A DNA stretch of 11,326 nt from Chromera velia (GCA_018398765.1 JAHBMJ010003349.1:1-11326); one strand, 5' to 3'; shown: positions 1 through 8,043, counted from the first letter of the stretch. The notes: generated from the sequence alone by a model not told the origin. Translations and numbers: made by a program.

Positions 1-173
1 TCTCTTTCTCTTTTTCTCTCTCTTTTTCTCTCTCTTTTTCTGCCTCTCTTTCTCCCTTCCTCCCAAGCCTTCCTCCTTCCCTCCCTCCCTCTCTCTTTTT
101 CTCTCTCTTTCTCTCTCTCTTTCTCTTTCTCTTTCTCTCTCTCTCTCCCTCTGTTTTTCTCTCTCTCTCCCTC

Positions 174-211
<38 letters not shown>

Positions 212-620
212 TCTTTCTCTTTCTCTTTCTTTTTCTCTCTCTTTTTCTCCCTGTCGTTCTCGGGAGTCCTAAGCCTTCCTCCTTCCCTCCCTCCCTCTCT
301 CTTTTTCTCTTTCTTTCTCTCTCTCCCTCTGTCTTTTTCTTTCTCTCTCTCTCTTTCTTTCTCCCTCTCTCTCTTTCTTTTTCTCTCTTTTTCTCCCTCT
401 CTTTCTTCCTTCCTCCCAAGCCTTCCTCCTTCCCTCTCCCTCCCTCTCCTTCCCTCTCTTTCTTTCTCTCTCTCCCACTCCCTCATTCTTTCTTTCTCTC
501 CCTCTTTCTTAAATTTTCCCTCTCTCTGTCCCTCTATAGCTCCCTCTCCCTGTCCTTCTCCCGCTTCTGTTTCCACTTCTGCTTCCTCTATGCTCCCTCT
601 CCCTCTCCCTCTCTGCGTTT
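1..620. repeat. Polypyrimidine (CT-rich) satellite tract
   Basis: About 600 bases are almost pure C and T on the plus strand, mainly CTCTCT, TTTCTC and CCCT units. It is not a plain dinucleotide array. A longer motif beginning AAGCCTTCCTCCTTCCCTC recurs at 65, 271 and 418, each time followed by a CCCTCCCTCTCT-like segment, so there is a loose higher-order unit. The tract fades out after about 480 into less regular pyrimidine-rich DNA and stops near 620. The minus-strand reading frame across it (Arg/Glu/Lys only) is a by-product of the repeat. Confidence 0.95.
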
Positions 621-960
621 CTAGAAACTTACTCATACCGATGGGAGGACTCCGCCGAGCCTGAGTGTTGTCTCGTACCGTCTCCTAAGTGTCGTATACT
701 GCGAGAGAGACGAAAGGAGTTGCATGGCTATAGATTGATACGTATTCATGAAAAACATGTTGTGAATATTGATTATTCTTATTAGATATTTCTTAATATA
801 GAGGGATAATGATTGTTCTGATTAGGTACTTCTCATAATCATTATGCGTTTCTCTAAAAATATGTCAGTAATCATTATCAAAATTATTTAATGACCTACT
901 AATGATTATTGCTTTACCTTAATCAGTCACCAATCATTAGTGAGTTAACCCACTGATGTG
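620..960. other. AT-rich intergenic segment with repeated AATGATTA / TAATCATT motifs
   Basis: The base composition changes sharply from CT-rich to AT-rich. The heptamer AATGATT or its complement recurs at about 808, 837, 870, 900 and 931. One pair, GATAATGATT at 805-814 and AATCATTATC at 870-879, is a perfect 10-bp inverted repeat. A near-palindrome with GTTAAC at its centre lies at 940-955. No coding frame is credible. It could be a fragment of a MITE-like element, but no terminal inverted repeats or target duplications were identified. Confidence 0.5.
768..839. repeat. Imperfect tandem duplication, 40-bp period
   Basis: The segment 768-799 (starting ATTGATTATTCTTATTAG) is repeated at 808-839 (starting AATGATTGTTCTGATTAG). 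Roughly three quarters of the bases match over 32 positions. The differences are mostly transitions, which suggests an old duplication. Confidence 0.6.
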
Positions 961-2180
961 CAAAATTTATTTGACGCTGCAACCGGAATGGGCATCTGCA
1001 TACGAAACAAAGTCACTGTGAACGGATGTATAAGCAGGTAAAAGTTGGGATTACAAGTTTTCACTTCTGTCCAAATCGCCTTGCGTAACAAAATTAATGC
1101 CAACACTTTTCATGCTTTTTTATCCTAAGGCGTTCATACTTTTAGACAATTCGGAAGGAACTCGATCATCTTTTGAATAACTAAAAATGAACTCTGCAAT
1201 CTATCTGTCAGTGAATGCCTACCTGGATGCCTACGCATAAGTAGACGATTAAAACTGGGTGACACTCTGCATAAAAAGAGGGAAGACTGCAGACCTGAAA
1301 TATGTATAAATCAGATCATGAACGACAATGCTTACATCTTTTTTGTGAGTGCAATTCCGTGGGAAAACCCTAGGATGTCCAGAGGGTCTGCAGCGCAACT
1401 GAGTCATGCACGACAAGATGAGTGAACTTCAGAGGATCTGAAATCGAACTTTGTATGCCACTTGCTGGACAAGAGGGAGAAAGATGGTGAAAGGTAGTCA
1501 TATGCAAGGCAGTTGACTTATCAATAAAAGACGAAAAAGAAGCAAAAACAAAATGACGAAACATTGTCAAGGGAGGGTCAAATTGTTTTATTAGATTGAC
1601 TAGGCAAAGCATGATACTTACGCCCATGGATGAAGAGGATGGAGATCAAGGAAGTAATGGAAAGCGAAACATGCATACATGAGAAAACAAGGAGAAACAA
1701 AAGAAGTAGAGGGTACAATGGAGGGCATGTGTATGCAGTAAAGCAATTTTGTGCAACTATGGAAACCTTTGAAGTGCTCAAAAGCAACAAAAAGCAATAA
1801 GATGATCATCTCTGCATTCTGAATAGCAAAGAGGCATGCAGGGTACAAATTTAATCTAATCTTCGAGCAGAAGCCGAGGCTTTGAGCAGATCTTCACTAT
1901 TGACCTACACTTTTGTCGGGCAATCTTTTGGGTCCTTTATTCTCATGTTCAGTCACCCCTTCCATTTCCTCGCTGTCTGTCCACTTGTCAGAAGAGTCGC
2001 TATTGTTGGATAGAAGGAGAGAGTCGGTGCAGCCTCTTAGTATCACTTCAGGTTCAGGTATTTAAGAGACGTATTTTTCAGGGTTATAGGTGCTTAATTA
2101 TATTGTTTAGCTCCACGAGGCCTTTGACACTTACCAGTGCGTCGTTCAGCTCTGTCAGCTCTTGTCTGCTCAGTTTTGGC
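961..2180. other. No recognisable gene or element
   Basis: This 1.2-kb stretch has mixed composition and only short reading frames on both strands, none with a recognisable domain. The frames at 1370-1627, 1578-1790 and 1618-1848 overlap one another in different frames on the minus strand, as expected for non-coding DNA. A small hairpin, AAGCC at 1871-1875 and GGCTT at 1878-1882, is flanked by two GAGCAGA copies. An intron or an unrecognised host exon cannot be excluded by eye. Confidence 0.4.
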
Positions 2181-2204
2181 TGCTGCTGCTGCTGCTGCTG
2201 CTGC
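2181..2204. repeat. (TGC)8 trinucleotide microsatellite
   Basis: Eight perfect TGC units (CAG-type on the other strand) are followed by an interrupted CCACTGCTG. No open frame long enough to make this a poly-Gln or poly-Ala coding repeat was recognised around it. Confidence 0.95.
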
Positions 2205-3125
2205 CACTGCTGAGGCTCTCTCTCCAAAAATTGGATTAGCTAGAGCTGAGGAAACGACCTTTGCAGCCAAACTGGCGTCGCTAATCTAGCCCTTAGTTGT
2301 TCTTGACACATGCCCCTTAGGAACAGGAACGGGGTCTAGATGAAAATCTTGCCGTCTCACCATCCTTAAGCTAAGGAGGCCGAAGAACAGCCCCCCTGCA
2401 AAAGGTCTCTATGCTGCTGTGTCGCTCTCCTTGCGGAACTGCAGAAAGGCTTTTCTGAGAAGAGCAACGTCTCCTTTTGCATTGGAGGGGACCTCTACCA
2501 CTATACACCACTACAGGCTTTGTAATATATATTTTGTAGGTTACTCTATTCACCCAACACAGAAATAATTCCCTTGGTGTCTAAATCGGAATGCGGCAGA
2601 GTTCTACCATCTGCATACATACATAGTTGCATGTATAGATTTGCACAACATATAACAACATACACCACATACATGCGGTCTCATGTTTGTATATACTGGA
2701 ACACAAATAGACAAGGTCTCACTGACCAGATTCTCAGACTCATTTCTGTGCAAGCCAAGTTACTTTAACAAACTAGACAGACAGACAGCAAGAAGTTGTT
2801 GAGATTTATTGTCGTATTCAGTTATAGCTAGGGGGGCTGCCAGCTGGCTGGCTTATCTTCTTGTGGTCATCTTGGAGAAGAACTAAGAAGAACTAGACTG
2901 AGCCACCAAAGTATTAAAAAAAACAGTTTCAAAGGGGTAGAAGCAGACTCACACAAACAGCCTCTTTCCAACTTCAGATTGGACTGTTTCTAGCTTGACT
3001 GTCTCTGGTTGCTGGGCTCAATTGACTGTCTTGTTGGTGGACTGATAGACAGTCAGTGTTGTACAGTGTTGGTCACTGAATATGGATATGCGTCTGTTGT
3101 GCAAGTTGTGAGAAGTGCTGGGAGC
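2205..3125. other. No recognisable gene; small repeats only
   Basis: Only short, unrelated reading frames occur here. Visible structure is minor. There is (AGAC)3AG at 2775-2788, a perfect palindrome GCCAGCTGGC at 2839-2848, and a duplicated decamer AGAAGAACTA at 2876-2895. GACTGTC occurs twice near 2996 and 3023, with its complement GACAGTC near 3047. None of these points to a known element. Confidence 0.4.
2775..2788. repeat. (AGAC)n short microsatellite
   Basis: Three and a half perfect AGAC units lie in otherwise unremarkable DNA. Confidence 0.85.
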
Positions 3126-3129
3126 TGGC

Positions 3130-3440
3130 TCAGTGCACCGCGGCCGAAAAGCGCGATGCCGATGCTGCATACGGGCGCAAATCATGTGCCAATCATATGC
3201 TGATCATGAACGCGCGAACCCAAAACCCCGAACGCGATGTGTGCGGTATAGCCTGAGCTAGCTGTAACTCTCCGGCCATGATCACTAGAAGGCAATCTAA
3301 GGCACCCAATACCGTGCGAACTAACGGCCGGTATGCTGAAACGTGCTATACATCCACGAACCCTCAATTCAAGATCTAAGGCAATCGATGATTGAGGGTT
3401 TTTTCATGCATGCCGCGTCCCTATATATGAGAGGCGGATC
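3130..3440. other. CpG-rich block of unknown nature
   Basis: CpG is markedly denser here (for example ACCGCGGCCGAAAAGCGCGA near 3136) than in the AT-rich or CpG-poor DNA on either side. It contains three degenerate 11-bp units, AATCATGTGCC, AATCATATGCT and GATCATGAACG, at 3180-3212. It ends close to a 10-bp hairpin plus T run. It contains no credible protein. It could be a terminal or untranslated part of the DIRS-like element to its right, a SINE, or an unrelated insertion. I cannot distinguish these by eye. Confidence 0.4.
3359..3404 (+). other. 10-bp perfect stem hairpin followed by T6
   Basis: AACCCTCAAT at 3359-3368 pairs perfectly with ATTGAGGGTT at 3391-3400. The loop is 22 nt and a run of six T covers 3399-3404. 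The shape looks like a bacterial intrinsic terminator. In a eukaryotic setting the T run could instead be an RNA polymerase III stop. No RNA gene was recognised upstream, so the role is unknown. Confidence 0.45.
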
Positions 3441-3739
3441 TAACCTAGTTTGTCGATTTGTTCCGTCTTACGACTACCAGCGACAAAAATAGGTGTGACT
3501 TCGATCACTCTAATACAGCTGATCAATCACGGCCTCACAACAGATTGGACAATCAAAAGAGAGAGAAAAGAGACAGAGGGGATGCAAAGCAGTTCAGATT
3601 CCACAGCCTATGACCTACTGTACGGCCTAACTCAAGCTAATGCCTATACAAAATTCTTATATTACACCTCAGTCTAGAAATGTTTAAATAAGTCATATCT
3701 CATAAAATTCACTATTTAGAAACCGTTACTATTAGGACT

Positions 3740-4123
3740 TTACTTACATTGAGTTGACAATAAGTACCAAAGTTTTTGTTCATGTTTCAGTTTTAGCTGC
3801 AACATGATCATAGAGGCACTACCAGCCGCTCGGTCCCTCGCTTCCCGTCTCAACTCAATGACCTGTCTCTGAAGGTAGGGATAACCGACTCTAGAACCGA
3901 CTCTGCTCGAGGCGCTACCTCCTGCCCCCAAACCCCCACACACCTGCGAACAGGCGTCTCCAGGGGCCCCTAGGGGCAACCCTATGATGGCTGGCCCCAT
4001 GGGGCCCATATAACGACCCGAGACCGTGGAAACGCTTCGATCCTCGCTGTGCCCGAATCCACCTGCCCCGACTACCCCTCGATCTAAGACGGTGTTTTGG
4101 CCTCCACTTTCATATCTCAGCAA
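3740..4123 (-). CDS. Gly-rich open frame downstream of the tyrosine recombinase; possible C-terminal extension
   Basis: An open frame of 127 codons begins at a TTG-type codon and overlaps the last 14 bases of the recombinase frame in a different phase. It is rich in Gly, Ala and Ser up to about residue 75. After that comes a short charged segment (LRREARDRAAG) and a basic tail. I do not recognise a domain. Its GC-rich composition matches the retroelement rather than the AT-rich DNA to its left. It may therefore be a recombinase C-terminal extension separated by an indel, or untranslated element DNA that happens to be open. A GTAAGT donor-like hexamer sits at its 3' end, which may be chance. 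Confidence 0.3.
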   Translation of the reverse strand: MLRYESGGQNTVLDRGVVGAGGFGHSEDRSVSTVSGRYMGPMGPAIIGLPLGAPGDACSQVCGGLGAGGSASSRVGSRVGYPYLQRQVIELRREARDRAAGSASMIMLQLKLKHEQKLWYLLSTQCK

Positions 4124-5171
4124 TATGGGCAGCTACTTCCTCCACCTCCCTCACCGCATATGCCATCCAAGCATTAATACTGGTATGCCTCAGGATATCT
4201 ACTGCCACATCGACTGGTAAGTCTGCCCTCCTTGCCGCTGTGTGCTTACTACGACACAGGGAATGCGTGGTAAAATCACTGCAGTCTCTTTTGGGCAGGC
4301 AAATCGATATCGCCTTCCGCAATGCCCTCTGACACACGTCTCTTGTAAACTGTCTGCCATTCTACCTATTTCCATATGCATCTGTTCCCTGGAACAGCGG
4401 CTTCTCTGCCGGAGCTCTCCCTAAGAACGAAACTACGTGCTCTCCAATCAACCTCCTATCTTTTGCTCTCAATGGGATAGGGCAGACTGCCCCTCTCCTG
4501 TGCGGGTCGCCTTTCGACCTATGAATGTAACACGATACCAACGGCGTTGAAGACTTAGTCTCGCGTTTCACTACAAAGTCCTCTCTGCTTCTTCCTAAGA
4601 TCTCTCCAATATGTTTTGCAGGAAAAAACGTCAGCACCGTGATCGCAATGTTCCGTGATATATCCAACGTGCTCTTTTGGGCCCACATATCGATAATCTT
4701 ATCAATCTCCTCCCTCATCAATCTTTCCTTCTCTCTCACTGTATTGTCTGCCAGTTTCTTCAGACCAGTAAAAAAATACGACAGGGACGGGTCTTCAAAG
4801 GGTGGTAGGGGGTGGCCTTCCTTATGATGCCACCATCTTACTGCGCCATGCAATAACCCAATCTCGTTTGCTTTTCTCTCTCTAAGGTAGGCAAAACCCA
4901 TCTTCATGTCCAGCGCCCCCCTCATCGGGAGGAGCCACGGGTTGGACTTCTCTATCAGCCTCAAAGCAGACTCACAGCGGGATTTAGTACTCCTCTTTAG
5001 CGCTGCTTCTTCGATTTCTGCCGCTCTCTGAGCTAGGACATCCTTCGGTGTAGGCTCTTCCATCCTCCCTGCCTCCTTCACCAGATGTGACATAGACTGA
5101 AACCCTGCTTCCTTCGCACGACTTAACAGACTGAGTCTGCACATCCTCCCGGCACGACTACGTGCAGTCAC
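4110..5171 (-). pseudogene. DIRS-type tyrosine recombinase, interrupted by TAG and lacking both catalytic Arg
   Basis: In DIRS elements this enzyme inserts the reverse-transcribed circle into the genome. The frame opens at a GTG at 5171, and the first ATG is at 5144-5142. Residues of about 55-160 look like the helical core-binding domain, and the catalytic domain follows. An in-frame TAG at 4362-4364 follows residue 269. The same phase then continues for 83 codons to TGA at 4110, so it is a nonsense break, not a frameshift. The catalytic residues can be followed. The first Arg position, in KHIGEILG, is His (codon 4611-4613). Lys220 in RSKGD is present. THSL keeps the His (4263-4265), but the second Arg is Cys (4254-4256). 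RHTS offers the His/Trp position, and the nucleophile in WMAYAV is Tyr (4158-4160). Both lost Arg codons differ from CGT by one C:G to T:A change. The family call is firm, and activity is very unlikely. Confidence 0.88.
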
Positions 5172-5424
5172 AGCATATCATGTATATCATGTCACTAGGA
5201 CCTACATTGAAACATATCACTCGTCCGCATAAATTCCTGTAACACATACTCAACCGTACCTCCGATGGTATCTCGTGATGTCTTATGCTGCTTGTCACTA
5301 TACATACGTACCGGCTAATATCCATCCATGCACCATTTTATCATATCTATCTAGCTTAAATATTATGGTCGCTGTACGTCTTTTCAAAGTCTTTGGCGTC
5401 AACACGCGTTCAATCTATAATTTT
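5172..5424 (-). other. Spacer between pol and tyrosine recombinase frames
   Basis: About 250 bases separate the pol stop from the recombinase frame, with stops in the recombinase phase (TGA at 5178). ATCATGT repeats occur within 5176-5193. In DIRS elements this general area can overlap coding or carry internal repeat structure. I see no clear internal complementary region and no coding frame that joins the two. Confidence 0.4.
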
Positions 5425-5805
5425 CTAGTCTTTCTTCACCAAGATGACCTCCCATTCCTCGAGCAATGGCTGTCCCCTGGGGATCTCAAAAACCCATTCA
5501 CTGTTGGTCGCATATTGCACCCGCTTCACTACGCCAGGTTGATACTCGAAGATAGTTCTGCCCATTGGGAATCTGCCTAACGTCTTCACCCTTAACCCCA
5601 TAGTGGACCTCCAATGGTCACACACTGCTTTTGCGGCGAGTATTACCCGCGGTGAGCTGGCTGCCATCGCGGCTCTAACTGCTATTAGCAGCTCATCCCC
5701 CGCTGGGACACAGACTCTTATCGTTGCATGCTCTGACTCTGACGGGTCCAGGGCCTTCCTCTGCACCGCTCGCGGACAAAACCCCAGCTTCTTCGAAACC
5801 TGGTG
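5425..5805 (-). pseudogene. Pol extension after RNase H, function not recognised
   Basis: This frame is in the same phase as the RNase H end and is separated from it only by a TAG at 5806-5808. It runs 126 codons to a TAG at 5425-5427. Many DIRS elements carry a Dam-like adenine methyltransferase domain after RNase H. I looked for a DPPY/NPPF-type motif and did not find one. What can be seen is a hydrophobic/Ala-rich helix-like stretch (RVILAAKAVCDHW) and then mixed charged sequence ending EVILVKKD. It may be a degenerate methyltransferase, a lineage-specific linker, or the pol C-terminus. The shared phase and position place it in the element, but the function is unassigned. Confidence 0.6.
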
Positions 5806-6523
5806 CTAAATGTGCCTCAACACCCCTTCTGTCACTCTCTCTTCTCTTGCTACCTCCCTTGACATGCGCGACAGTCTATCCGCTATATCGTTCTCCACAT
5901 CTGGTATGTGGACTGCCATCACCTCAATCCCGGACCTTTCTTCGATCTTTTGGATCTCATCGATAATCTGGCCCAGCGCCCCTGCTGAGCTGTGACGCTT
6001 GTTGATGATCCTGACCATCACTGCGTTGTCCAAACGGACCAGTGGCACTACTCTTCCTCCTTTTCCTCTCTGGCCGTTCATAATAAACACCCTGAGACAT
6101 TTTGTTACCGTCTTCGCCTTCCTCCAATTTGATGAGCATACTGCTTATGCCCCGAATCAAGTCCATCATACTGGGGTGTTCTCCCAAACCCCCCCCCCCC
6201 CNCGAGCCGGCCGTATCCGTGGTGAGCACCGATACACCTGGGGGGATGTCCTCCCATGATGCCATCCAGTCTTTAGCCCAGACGTCTAATCTCCCTTCCG
6301 GGTTTACGTACAACCTATATGCAGGCCTTTTCTCCAATGCTGCCTCCCACCACGATAGGGCGGCCTCCATCTGGCCTGATAAAGCAAATCCCCCTTTTTT
6401 CTATTTCCTCCACGCCATCTTTGAGGAAGGCTGGGCGCTCAGGGCGAGTGCCTTCCAGAAGGGGGCTAGTCTCTGCCCCCCATGTTGCACAATGACTCTC
6501 AGGTGGTTCAACAGACCCACCAG
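5806..6523 (-). pseudogene. RNase H domain of the DIRS-like pol, frameshifted
   Basis: RNase H degrades the RNA strand of the cDNA hybrid. The N-terminal part continues the RT phase and is broken by a TAG at 6401-6403. It carries the first catalytic Asp in VLTTDTAGS (codon 6215-6217), then a glycine run encoded by a 13-base C/G homopolymer next to an N. The C-terminal part lies in another phase, with the LDN motif (Asp codon 6028-6030) and the typical ending HIPDVENDIADRLSR. One indel between about 6125 and 6075 is needed to join them. The catalytic Glu expected between these blocks is not evident, so that section is degenerate or misassembled. About 64 residues separate the two Asp blocks, close to the usual spacing. 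A TAG at 5806-5808 follows. Confidence 0.8.
6189..6203. repeat. Poly-C homopolymer (13 C) with an ambiguous base
   Basis: Thirteen C, an N at 6202 and another C lie inside the RNase H domain, where they code for glycine on the minus strand. The N shows that the tract length is uncertain, so the local frame and residue count cannot be trusted. Confidence 0.95.
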
Positions 6524-7588
6524 CTACATTCCCTGAGCTATCATCGCTGAGCCTTCCTGAGATGCTGCTCTCAACCCCCGAATGCGTTTCAAAGCCTTAT
6601 CTACTTTCCGGGGTGACACAAAAATAAAGAGCCCCTTCGAGTTCAGACCGATACCCGTGAATTTTATTGCCTGTGTCGGTTCAACTGTCTTTGACTCCTT
6701 TACTTTCCATCCCATCCTCTGCAAGAGTTGCAATGCGAGTACCAGTGCTTTCTCACATTCTTCTTTCGAATCCGCAGCAATAAAAAAATCGTCTATGTAA
6801 TTCAGAGAGTGCACTGTTGCTGAACGAAGCGCTTTCCTTTTGAATACTTCTTATATGTATTCCATCACTCCCTGAAAAATAAAGAGCACTACTTTTAGAC
6901 CGAAACACATCACCCTGTAACAATAAAAACTCTTTGTACTTAGGTTGTAAAAACCCAACAGGTCAACGTGATCTGGGTGAATATGGATAAGAAAATACCT
7001 ATCTTGCAGGTCAAGTTTTGCCATGTAACAGCCTGGCTTCATCGTATGCATCGTATGCCTCACTGTGAGGAGGGCCATGACCATGTCTTTCATCGCCCCA
7101 TTTACCCCTAACATAGTCATATCGATAATAATGCATGGTGCTCCTATCTCGGCCTTCGGTACAACCCCCAGGGGTGACACGATATGTGGTTATGTCTTCA
7201 CCTTCTCGATAAACCCTTCTCTCTCCAATCTATCGAATTCTTCTCCTACTGTTCCTTCCCATTCTGCCAGGGATAAGTAATTTTCCATACAAAACTTAGG
7301 GGGCCAATACTGTAGAGGCAGTCTGATTCCTTCTTCTAATACTGACACCACCTTATTATCCATTCCTAATTCTCTCATTACTTCATATTTCAACTGCAGA
7401 CCTTTCAGCCATTAGCCTCCTCCCAGCCACCCCTCCGGTGGGTCTACTGCCGGCGGGGGGATCTCCCACTTGTCAAGCTGCATGGGCCACTTCGATTTTA
7501 ATGGCGGGATAGGTCTCCTCGAACCGTCTATTGTTCCACCTGCATGCAATACGAGGTCCATAAAAACATAGTGTTTTTCCTCTAATTT
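6524..7588 (-). pseudogene. DIRS-like reverse transcriptase with in-frame stops
   Basis: One minus-strand phase carries the whole domain and is cut by TAA at 7412, 7190 and 6851 and TAG at 6524. An N-terminal segment (MDLVLHAGGTIDG from the ATG at 7561, then a Pro/Trp-rich part) precedes the RT. The RT then shows FDRLEREGFIEKV, VSPLGVVPK, IIDMTMLGVN, and MAKLDLQDRYF with the first catalytic Asp (codon 7010-7012). After these come FGLKVVLFIFQGVM and YIDDFFIA, the catalytic Asp pair, at 6788-6799. The last block is FTGIGLNSKGLFI. The three catalytic Asp are intact. The block usually reading FGL-x-SAP is changed, with Leu at the Pro position. RNase H follows in the same phase. Close RT relatives would be Ty3/Gypsy-like and DIRS enzymes. 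The downstream recombinase decides for DIRS. Confidence 0.88.
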
Positions 7589-7721
7589 TTATTTCTAATT
7601 GATTTAGCAATCGTGTCTCATTTTCAGGGTGATAGAGTTTATTCATACTCTCCGTGTCGTGCACAGAACTGTGTTGTTACAATCTTTTGTCTTAACGAGT
7701 ACACTATTTTTTTTACTGTCC

Positions 7722-7770
7722 TAGTGCCCTACTCAACACTCGAATCTTGCAGCCGTTACAACTGAGCTAG
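7722..7770 (-). other. Possible degenerate tRNA-like / SINE fragment
   Basis: On the minus strand TAGCTCAGTTG (7769-7759) is a very good match to the tRNA D-arm / box A. About 10 bases further on, AAGATTCGAGTG (7748-7737) resembles a T-arm / box B. The spacing is far too short for a tRNA, no acceptor stem pairs, and no anticodon arm is visible. At best it is a deleted tRNA or tRNA-derived SINE relic, and it could be chance. Confidence 0.2.
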
Positions 7771-7890
7771 AAAATTAATTTCTCTTCTACTCAAGATCAC
7801 TGTCCGCGTCCTAGTTTTCTGATGCACTATATCTGTAACTACTTCTTCTCATCACTTAATGCTCGCCCTGTAACTCTTATAACGCCGTGA

Positions 7891-8043
7891 CTGCCCTCTT
7901 AAGCATCATGTGTCCATTTCTGTGTCTCATACGCTTATTCAGACTCGTCTCTCTTGCATCACAGCTTTACTGAACACACTGGGCTGCCCTCATCAGTGTT
8001 TTGTGTCTGTTAAATTTCTTGTGTCTCACACGCTCATTGACAA
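7891..8043. repeat. Imperfect direct duplication, about 93-bp period
   Basis: CTGCCCTC starts both copies, at 7891 and 7984. Further on, ATTTCTGTGTCTCATACGCT (from 7915) matches ATTTCTTGTGTCTCACACGC (from 8014). The match covers roughly the first 55 bases and is lost in the rest of the unit, so this is an old or partial duplication. Confidence 0.55.

Larger units (their letters stand above)
3740..7588 (-). mobile_element. DIRS-like tyrosine-recombinase retrotransposon, degenerate copy
   Basis: Read on the minus strand the order is reverse transcriptase, RNase H, an extra pol segment and then a tyrosine recombinase. This is the diagnostic gene order of the DIRS order (DIRS, PAT and Ngaro-like elements), which integrate with a recombinase rather than a DDE integrase. 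The RT carries SPLGVVPK and YIDD motifs, and the RNase H carries TTD, DN and IADRLSR. The recombinase keeps its Lys, His and Tyr. No gag-like ORF is visible upstream of the RT. No inverted or split direct terminal repeats were found, so both limits are approximate. Seven internal stops and a frameshift make the copy non-autonomous. Assignment to the order rests on domain order. Assignment to a family within it is open. Confidence 0.85.

Noticed and set aside
269-478. Minus-strand open frame of Arg/Glu/Lys/Gly only
   Set aside because: It is the translation of the CT-rich tract. Low complexity and repeat origin explain it completely.
1370-1848. Overlapping minus-strand frames as a host gene
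   Set aside because: They are short, sit in competing phases, and have no domain and no credible start context.
3009-3367. Small frames on both strands across the CpG-rich block
   Set aside because: They are 61-64 codons, have no recognisable features, and are expected by chance in GC-rich DNA.
3359-3404. Bacterial rho-independent terminator
   Set aside because: The shape matches, but the surroundings are eukaryotic retroelements with no bacterial gene upstream, so it is listed only as a hairpin.
6102-6536. Plus-strand open frame of 144 codons (and others antisense to the DIRS pol)
   Set aside because: These are shadows of the RNase H/RT coding strand, span the N-containing homopolymer, and show no recognisable domain.
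4362-7414. Whole-genome TAA/TAG to Gln code
   Set aside because: A 553-codon stretch of LINE coding sequence contains no TAA/TAG, and Gln there is CAA/CAG. The pattern is kept only as an observation on the DIRS copy.
4110-7588. Ty3/Gypsy LTR retrotransposon as the identity of the RT/RNase H
   Set aside because: No aspartic protease, no DDE integrase and no LTR pair were seen, and a tyrosine recombinase follows pol. DIRS fits better.
7722-7770. Functional tRNA gene
   Set aside because: The D-arm to T-arm distance is far too short, no acceptor stem pairs, and there is no anticodon arm.
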